A stretch of 35,268 nt of DNA from Streptomyces populi. Its GTDB lineage: Bacteria; Actinomycetota; Actinomycetes; Streptomycetales; Streptomycetaceae. The stretch lies in contig NZ_KZ626926.1 in the NCBI RefSeq assembly GCF_002911015.1, positions 1-35,268 on the forward strand, written 5' to 3'. Shown here one piece after another: positions 30,319 to 35,268 of the stretch. Below the pieces are notes generated by a model, which saw nothing but the letters and a program-made list of their open reading frames with translations, searched no databases and was not told the origin of the DNA. The translations under genes were made by a program, and so were the position numbers. Numbering within the stretch: position 1 is the stretch's first letter; the number at the start of each line of letters is the position of its first letter.

Positions 30319-31347
30319 GTGAGCTTCAAGGCTGAGTACATCTGGATCGACGGCACCGAGCCGACGGCCAAGCTCCGTTCCAAGACGAAGATCCTGGCCG
30401 ACGACGCCAAGGGCGCGGAGCTGCCGATCTGGGGCTTCGACGGCTCCTCGACGAACCAGGCCAAGGGTCACTCCTCGGACCGCGTACTCAAGCCCGTGGC
30501 CAGCTTCCCGGACCCGATCCGCGGCGGCGACGACATCCTCGTCCTGTGCGAGGTCCTCAACATCGACATGACGCCGCACGAGTCCAACACCCGTGCCGCG
30601 CTGGCCGAGGTCGCCGAGCGGTTCGCCGCGCAGGAGTCGATCTTCGGCATCGAGCAGGAGTACACCTTCTTCAAGGGCGCGCGCCCGCTCGGCTTCCCCG
30701 AGGGCGGCTTCCCGGCCGCGCAGGGCGGCTACTACTGCGGTGTCGGCTCGGACGAGATCTTCGGCCGCGAGGTCGTCGAGGCGCACCTGGACAACTGCCT
30801 CAAGGCGGGTCTCGGCATCTCCGGCATCAACGCCGAGGTCATGCCCGGCCAGTGGGAGTTCCAGGTCGGCCCGCTGGCGCCGCTGGAGGTCGCGGACCAG
30901 CTGTGGGTGGCCCGCTGGCTGCTCTACCGCACCGCCGAGGACTTCGACATCTCCGCGACGCTGGACCCGAAGCCGGTGAAGGGCGACTGGAACGGCGCGG
31001 GCGCGCACACCAACTTCTCCACCAAGGCGATGCGCGAGGGCTACGACGCGATCATCACCGCGTGCGAGTCGCTCGGCGAGGGCTCCAAGCCCATGGACCA
31101 CGTCAAGAACTACGGCGCCGGCATCGACGACCGCCTGACGGGTCTGCACGAGACCGCCCCGTGGAACGAGTACAGCTACGGCGTCTCCGACCGCGGCGCC
31201 TCGGTCCGCATCCCGTGGCAGGTCGAGAAGGACGGCAAGGGCTACATCGAGGACCGCCGTCCGAACGCGAACGTCGACCCGTACGTCGTGACGCGTCTGA
31301 TCGTCGACACCTGCTGCACCGCCCTGGAGAAGGCCGGCCAGGTCTGA
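30319..31347 (+). CDS. glnII: Glutamine synthetase type II (eukaryote-like)
   Basis: 342 aa, the usual GSII length and much shorter than GSI. Motifs include KAEYIWIDGTEPTAKLRSK at the N-terminus, ELPIWGFDGSSTNQA, FGIEQEYTFF, PGQWEFQVGP, the ATP/glutamate region GDWNGAGAHTNFSTKAMR, and the C-terminal IPWQVEKDGKGYIEDRRPNANVDPY. It makes glutamine as a second enzyme beside glnA and has no adenylylation tyrosine motif. GTG 30319 has GAAGGA at suitable spacing. The frame is open for 38 more codons upstream, but that part runs through the GlnR box. A terminator follows. Confidence 0.97.
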   Translation: MSFKAEYIWIDGTEPTAKLRSKTKILADDAKGAELPIWGFDGSSTNQAKGHSSDRVLKPVASFPDPIRGGDDILVLCEVLNIDMTPHESNTRAALAEVAERFAAQESIFGIEQEYTFFKGARPLGFPEGGFPAAQGGYYCGVGSDEIFGREVVEAHLDNCLKAGLGISGINAEVMPGQWEFQVGPLAPLEVADQLWVARWLLYRTAEDFDISATLDPKPVKGDWNGAGAHTNFSTKAMREGYDAIITACESLGEGSKPMDHVKNYGAGIDDRLTGLHETAPWNEYSYGVSDRGASVRIPWQVEKDGKGYIEDRRPNANVDPYVVTRLIVDTCCTALEKAGQV

Positions 31348-31363
31348 TCCCGCCCAGCACTCC

Positions 31364-31400
31364 CGAGGGGGCGTCCACCGTCACGGTGGGCGCCCCCTCG
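31364..31400 (+). terminator. Intrinsic terminator of glnII
   Basis: An 18-bp stem with one G-U wobble (31364-31381 with 31383-31400) centred on 31382, 16 bases after the glnII stop. Confidence 0.86.
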
Positions 31401-31528
31401 CGTCGTCGTCGGCAGCGCGGGCACGGCAGTTGACGTCCGATCCGCGCGTGGCCGACTTCACGCCAAGGCGGCGTCCGAGCGGTGAGAGGAGACTCCTGCT
31501 ACGGGGCCGTGTCTGCTTCAATGGGTCC

Positions 31529-31651
31529 ATGGCCAACTTCCAGAAGTGCATCGCGACGGGTCGCCATGACCTCGAGCCCTTCTGGCCCTCCCGTCAGCAC
31601 CACGACTTCGACCGGGTGTGTTGTCGCGCGACGAACGCGCGGGCCCTCTAA
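31529..31651 (+). CDS. Possible 40-aa leader peptide upstream of the orphan regulator
   Basis: 40 aa. About 35 of 40 codons end in G or C, better than the overlapping frames, which supports translation. The C-terminal part QHHDFDRVCCRATNARAL contains paired His and paired Cys codons and broadly resembles the HxDxxRVxxxxCR ends of actinobacterial cysteine-attenuator leader peptides. No clear Shine-Dalgarno is seen; an AGGAG at 31487-31491 is too distant. An overlapping frame (ATG 31566 to stop 31763) ends six bases before the regulator and in its frame. Neither small ORF is certain. Confidence 0.4.
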   Translation: MANFQKCIATGRHDLEPFWPSRQHHDFDRVCCRATNARAL

Positions 31652-31769
31652 AGCCGTACACCCCGGCCTTCGGCCAGCGCGCACGACGTACGTCCTCGAC
31701 CGCCCCGACCACGAACTCGCGGCCGTCGAACCTCCCGACGAACTTCTCGCGCGAAAGAGCTGACCTCTC

Positions 31770-32375
31770 ATGGCGACCACTCGTTCCTTCTCCTCCGTCG
31801 CGACCCCTCCCGCCCCTTCGGCCTCCCCGGGCCGACACCGACTGCGTGCCGTCGACCGGGACGAGGTCGTCGACGTGGCCGGCTTCCTTCCCCCGGGCGC
31901 CACCTGGCTGCCCGCCCCCCAGAACGCGCTGCCCGTCCTGCCGGGGCAGCCGCCGATGATCGGCTACCTGGTCCTCGTGCCGGCGGACCAGCAGCCCCTG
32001 CTGCCGGTCGCCGTGCCGGGACCGGCCGACCCCCGGAGCGTCGAGGACGCCGTCCCCGAGGGCCCCGGCGACGGCGTCGCCGACCCGCTGGTGCGCGTCG
32101 ACACCGTGCAGCGCACCGCCGAGGTCGACGGACGGGTACTGGACCTCACCTACCTGGAGTTCGAGCTGCTCGCGCACCTCGTCCGGCACCCGCACCGGGT
32201 GCACACCCGCGACCAGCTGGTCTCCACGGTGTGGGGCTACGGACACGTCGGCGACGGACGGACCGTCGACGTCCATGTCGCGCGGCTGCGCCGCAAGCTC
32301 GGCGACCGGCACCGCCAGGCGATCCAGACGGTGCGCCGGGTGGGGTACAAGTACACGCCGCCGACCGGCCGTTGA
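31770..32375 (+). CDS. Orphan winged-helix regulator (Trans_reg_C, OmpR/PhoB-type) without receiver domain
   Basis: 201 aa. The C-terminal half (about 105-198) is an OmpR-type winged helix: DLTYLEFELLAHLVRHPHRVHTRDQLVSTVWGYGH, then GDGRTVDVHVARLRRKL and the wing ending VRRVGYKYTPP. The N-terminal half is not a receiver; it is a Pro/Ala-rich region with GYLVLVPADQQPLLPVAVPGP and no phosphoacceptor aspartate pattern. It is therefore not a normal response regulator and may sense something else or be controlled by abundance. The ribosome site is weak (GAAAGAG). Small ORFs directly upstream may couple or attenuate its expression. Confidence 0.85.
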   Translation: MATTRSFSSVATPPAPSASPGRHRLRAVDRDEVVDVAGFLPPGATWLPAPQNALPVLPGQPPMIGYLVLVPADQQPLLPVAVPGPADPRSVEDAVPEGPGDGVADPLVRVDTVQRTAEVDGRVLDLTYLEFELLAHLVRHPHRVHTRDQLVSTVWGYGHVGDGRTVDVHVARLRRKLGDRHRQAIQTVRRVGYKYTPPTGR

Positions 32376-32445
32376 CCCCTCCGGCGAATCTCCTGTCAGC
32401 AGATCCGCGTTCCCCCGGGCGGGCGGTGCGGGCACAGTCGTCCGT

Positions 32446-33450
32446 ATGACGCGGAGACTTCTGATGCTGGGCGGTACGGAGTTCGTGGGGCGCGCGATCG
32501 CGGAGGCGGCGCTCACCCGGGGGTGGGACGTCACCGTCCTGCACCGCGGACACCACGAACCCCCTTCCGGGGTGCGGTCGTTGCTCGGCGACCGCACCTC
32601 TCCGGACGGGCTCGCGGCGCTCGCCGGCACCACGGACACCTGGGACGCCGTCGTCGACACCTGGTCGGCGGCGCCGCGGGCCGTGAGGGACGCGGCACGC
32701 CTGCTGGCCGGACGGGTGTCCCGCCACGTGTACATATCGAGCTGCTCGGTGTACGCGTGGCCCCGCCCCGCCGGATACGCCGAGAACACGCCCCTCGTGG
32801 AGGGCGCGTCGGCCGACGCGGACGCGACCGACTACGCCCGGGACAAGCGGGGCGGGGAGCTGGCCGCCGTCGAGGCCTTCGGCGACGGGCGTTCGCTGCT
32901 CGTGCGGTGCGGCCTGATCCTCGGGCCGTACGAGAACATCGGGCGGCTGCCCTGGTGGCTCGGCCGGATCGCGGCGGGAGGTCCCGTGCTCGCTCCCGGA
33001 CCGCGCGACCTGCCGCTCCAGTACATAGACGTCCGGGACCTGGCCGAGTGGACGCTCGGGGCGGTGGAGGCGGGACTCGACGGGCCGTACAACCTGGCCG
33101 GTCCCCCGGGGCACAGCACGATGGGGGCGCTGCTCGACGCGTGCGTCCGGGCCACCGGGGCGCGGGCCGAGCTGCGCTGGACGGACCCCGGGGCCGTGCT
33201 CGGCGCCGGGATCGAGCCGTGGACGCAGCTTCCGGTGTGGGTTCCGCCCGGGAGCGAGCTGCACGCCTCGGTGTACTCGGGCGACGTCTCACGGGCGCTG
33301 CGGACGGGGCTGCGGTGCCGGCCCGTGCGGGAGACCGTCGAGGACACCTGGCGCTGGCTCCGGTCGCTCGGCGGTGTCGCACCCCGGCGCGCCGACCGGC
33401 CCGCGGTGGGACTGGATCCCGCGGTGGAGGCGAAGGTCCTCGGCGTCTGA
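32446..33450 (+). CDS. NAD-dependent epimerase/dehydratase (extended SDR)
   Basis: 334 aa. The Rossmann motif is GGTEFVG (9-15) in RLLMLGGTEFVGRAIAEAAL. Next come the VYISSCSVYAW strand and the active-site region DYARDKRGGELAAVEAF, where the canonical YxxxK appears as Tyr-x-x-x-Lys (YARDK). A substrate-binding C-terminal part contains LQYIDVRDLAEWTL and YNLAGPPGHSTMGALLDAC. The substrate is unknown. ATG 32446 has no Shine-Dalgarno, but CACAGT ends seven bases upstream, so the gene may be leaderless. A pair of competing hairpins follows the gene. Confidence 0.88.
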   Translation: MTRRLLMLGGTEFVGRAIAEAALTRGWDVTVLHRGHHEPPSGVRSLLGDRTSPDGLAALAGTTDTWDAVVDTWSAAPRAVRDAARLLAGRVSRHVYISSCSVYAWPRPAGYAENTPLVEGASADADATDYARDKRGGELAAVEAFGDGRSLLVRCGLILGPYENIGRLPWWLGRIAAGGPVLAPGPRDLPLQYIDVRDLAEWTLGAVEAGLDGPYNLAGPPGHSTMGALLDACVRATGARAELRWTDPGAVLGAGIEPWTQLPVWVPPGSELHASVYSGDVSRALRTGLRCRPVRETVEDTWRWLRSLGGVAPRRADRPAVGLDPAVEAKVLGV

Positions 33451-33489
33451 GCCCCGCGATTCCCGGCCCGGGCGTTCGGGAAGCCGTAC

Positions 33490-33563
33490 GGGCCGGTCGC
33501 CGTACCTTTCGGGATTCGGCACGGCGACCGGCCCCGGGATCACCGCGAAGGCGGGGCCGGTCG
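33490..33563 (+). terminator. Terminator with an alternative, mutually exclusive hairpin
   Basis: GGGCCGGTCGCCGT (33490-33503) pairs perfectly over 14 bp with 33521-33534. The segment CGACCGGCCCC (33525-33535) can instead pair over 11 bp with GGGGCCGGTCG (33553-33563). The two folds exclude one another. The first alone would be a good terminator for the epimerase gene. Confidence 0.65.
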
Positions 33564-33866
33564 TGAACTCGACAGCTCCTCAGGGAAGTTGAACTCGCCC
33601 GCACGTGCCGCCCGACGCCCGGCGGCACCCCTCCCCGGACCCCGAGAACACTGAACACGAGTCAAAAAAGCGTCCTCAAACCTGAATATCGAGATCAACT
33701 CTCGGGAATTCGCGGGCTTCTGGGGTCATTGTGACCGAATTGGTCTCACGACTTTCAAAGATTTCTTCGAGACTCCTGAACACCTCGCACACCTCCTGCG
33801 TATGGAACGGAGCCGCTTCACTCCTGTCGGGCGCCTCGCTGCCCCGCAAGGAAGTCAGAGGAGTTC
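33564..33866. promoter_or_regulatory. AT-richer promoter region of the DUF1996 gene
   Basis: About 300 bases without a supported gene. The segment 33660-33790 is the most AT-rich of the window (AAAAAAG tract at 33664-33669 region, TTTCAAAGATTTCTTCGAG near 33760). It should hold the promoter, but I cannot assign -35 and -10 boxes with confidence. GACC-GAATT-GGTC near 33737-33749 is a small dyad. Confidence 0.4.
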
Positions 33867-35268
33867 CATGGGACGCAACATTCGAAAACGACGTTCGCCG
33901 CTGGCCGTTCGCGCCGTCGCGGCGTCGGCAGCGCTCGCGATCGGCGGGGGTGGGCTGGTCTGGGCGAATTTCTACGCCTCGGCGCACGAGAGCAACAATT
34001 CGGGCCGGAACACCACCAAGGCCGCGGGCGTGCAGGTGGCCACCATCCAGTGTCCGGACGTCGGCCAGAAGCTGTCCAACGTCCCGAACCAGGCGCGGGG
34101 CCAGGTCGACGGGGAGCTGGCGACGCTCGACCAGCAGATCACCGCCGCCTACCAGCGGCTCGCGACCACGCGTGACGCGCAGGCGAGGGACGCGAGCTTC
34201 GTCCAGAACTCCATCCTGACGCCGCTCAAGCAGAACCGCCAGGTGATCATCGACCGGATCAAGCTGGAGATCAACCGCGTCGGCGGCAGGGCTCCGGGCT
34301 GGCTCGACGGTCTCTCCACCTGCACCGGACAGCCCGCGAACGGGCAGACCAACGGCGGACAGAACAACGGCGGCGCCACGGCCGCTCCGTCCGCGAGCGC
34401 GAGCGCCGGTGCGGGCGCGAACGGCGGTGCGGGCAACGGCGCCGGCGCGGGTGCCTCCGCGAGCGCGAGCGCCCCCGCCAACGGCGGTGCGCAGGCGGGC
34501 AACGGCGGGCAGGCCGGCAACGGTCCGGTCGCGGCCGACTTCGTCGACATCACGAAGGTCCAGCCGAACGTCGCGGGCAAGGCCCGGACCCAGGCCGGCG
34601 GTTCGTCCGGTACGTTCACGTCGTCCTGCGGTGTCAACGCGAACAAGAAGTTCAACACGGACAACGTGATCGTGGCGCCCGGTGTCACCAACGGTGCGCA
34701 CCACCTCCACGACTACGTCGGCAACCAGTCGAACGACGCCTTCGCCACCAACGACACCTTCGCCGCGGCCCAGACCTCCTGCTCCAACCAGGGCGACAAG
34801 TCGTCGTACTACTGGCCGGTCGTGCGTATCCAGAACGGTACGCAGGACTTCGACCAGAACAACCTGGGCGGTGGCAAGGAACTCAACGTCGGCAAGATCC
34901 AGCAGGTGCGGCAGGCGCAGATCAAGTTCGTCGGCAACGCGAAGAGCAAGGTCGTCGCGATGCCGAAGTTCCTGCGCATCATCACCGGTGACGCGAAGAC
35001 CACGACCAACGGTCTGGCGAACGCCAACGCGCACTGGAGCTGCACCGGCTTCGAGAACAAGGTGCAGCTCACGCAGCAGTACCCGATCTGCCCGCAGGGC
35101 AGCACCGTGGTCCGTACCTTCGCCTTCCAGAGCTGCTGGGACGGCGTGCACGCCGACAGCGCGAACCACCGTACGCACGTGGCCTTCGCCGACGCCCAGG
35201 GCAACTGCGCCAACGGCTTCAAGGCGATCCCGCAGCTGACGATGCGCCTGGTCTACGGCTTCCGGGCC
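33867..35268 (+). CDS. Secreted DUF1996-domain protein, 3'-truncated by window end
   Basis: At least 467 aa and still open at the last base. A basic start MGRNIRKRRS and a hydrophobic stretch (about 11-33) form a signal peptide or anchor. A helical domain bounded by Cys62 and Cys152 is followed by a low-complexity Asn/Gly/Ala/Ser linker (about 154-219). The DUF1996 domain then runs from about 222: PGVTNGAHHLHDYVGN (271-286), then QTSCSNQ, YYWPVVR, and QSCWDGVHAD...NHRTHVAFAD near the window end. DUF1996 occurs in secreted bacterial and fungal proteins; its activity is not established, though His/Asp-rich motifs suggest metal or sugar binding. The ATG has AGAGGAG upstream. Confidence 0.9.

Noticed and set aside
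31499..31903. 134-aa minus-strand frame opposite the small ORFs and the orphan regulator start
   Set aside because: Ser/Arg/Gly-rich shadow without ribosome site; the plus strand has better codon usage.
1..35268. Search by eye for tRNA, rRNA, CRISPR arrays, transposases, phage or conjugation genes
   Set aside because: None recognised. Gene content, codon use and gene order are those of conserved chromosomal core, so there is no support for horizontal insertion.

Overview
This is a core segment of a very high-GC actinobacterial chromosome, almost certainly Streptomyces. Codons nearly always end in G or C. GTG starts and leaderless genes are common. Two glutamine synthetases (GSI glnA and eukaryote-like GSII glnII) each carry a GlnR-type box, and the lipB-lipA-DUF4191-RDD-glnA order is the conserved actinobacterial one (compare Mycobacterium tuberculosis Rv2217-Rv2220). 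I see no tRNA, rRNA, CRISPR array, insertion sequence or prophage. The layout looks like the S. coelicolor region that contains glnA (SCO2198) and glnII (SCO2210).

Layout. 1-5015: 3' part of the E2 acyltransferase of a 2-oxoacid dehydrogenase, a GntR/FCD regulator and the homodimeric-type pyruvate dehydrogenase E1 (aceE). 5284-8392: a leaderless WYL regulator behind a RecA-NDp/PafBC-type promoter, a DUF4240 protein, a small membrane protein and a membrane-anchored PGRP-type amidase. 8581-13003: a MarP-like membrane serine protease, a GNAT acetyltransferase, a TIGR01777 epimerase and an FAD oxidoreductase. 13004-13627: GC-rich repeat-like spacer with two strong hairpins. 13628-15100: a large NsdA-like regulator. 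15433-17336: lipB and lipA. 17630-21433: a 64-aa protein, a DUF4191 membrane protein, a repeat-filled spacer, an RDD protein and glnA. 21644-24850: htpX, pspAB, a DUF1269 protein and an alpha/beta hydrolase. 24866-28548: a DUF2252 protein, a lipoprotein, an AlkZ/YcaQ-superfamily protein and a small hypothetical protein. 28713-31347: an ArsC-like protein, a secreted DPBB protein and glnII. 31529-35268: small upstream ORFs, an orphan winged-helix regulator, an epimerase and a secreted DUF1996 protein cut by the window end.

How the genes connect. E2 and E1 form the pyruvate/2-oxoglutarate dehydrogenase machinery, whose E2 must be lipoylated. LipB and LipA, 10 kb downstream, make that cofactor. 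GlnA and GlnII assimilate ammonium and both promoters have GlnR-type sites. MarP-like protease, PGRP amidase, HtpX, PspAB, DUF1269 and the secreted proteins are all envelope functions.

I did not find a clearly new multi-gene system. The most useful leads are regulatory: a 17-bp palindrome over the aceE -35 region, a RecA-NDp promoter on a leaderless WYL gene, a nested dyad over a near-consensus promoter at 17520-17560, mutually exclusive hairpins upstream of the DUF1996 gene, overlapping small ORFs before the orphan regulator, and an AlkZ-family protein with H-G-T where the catalytic Q-x-Q normally sits.
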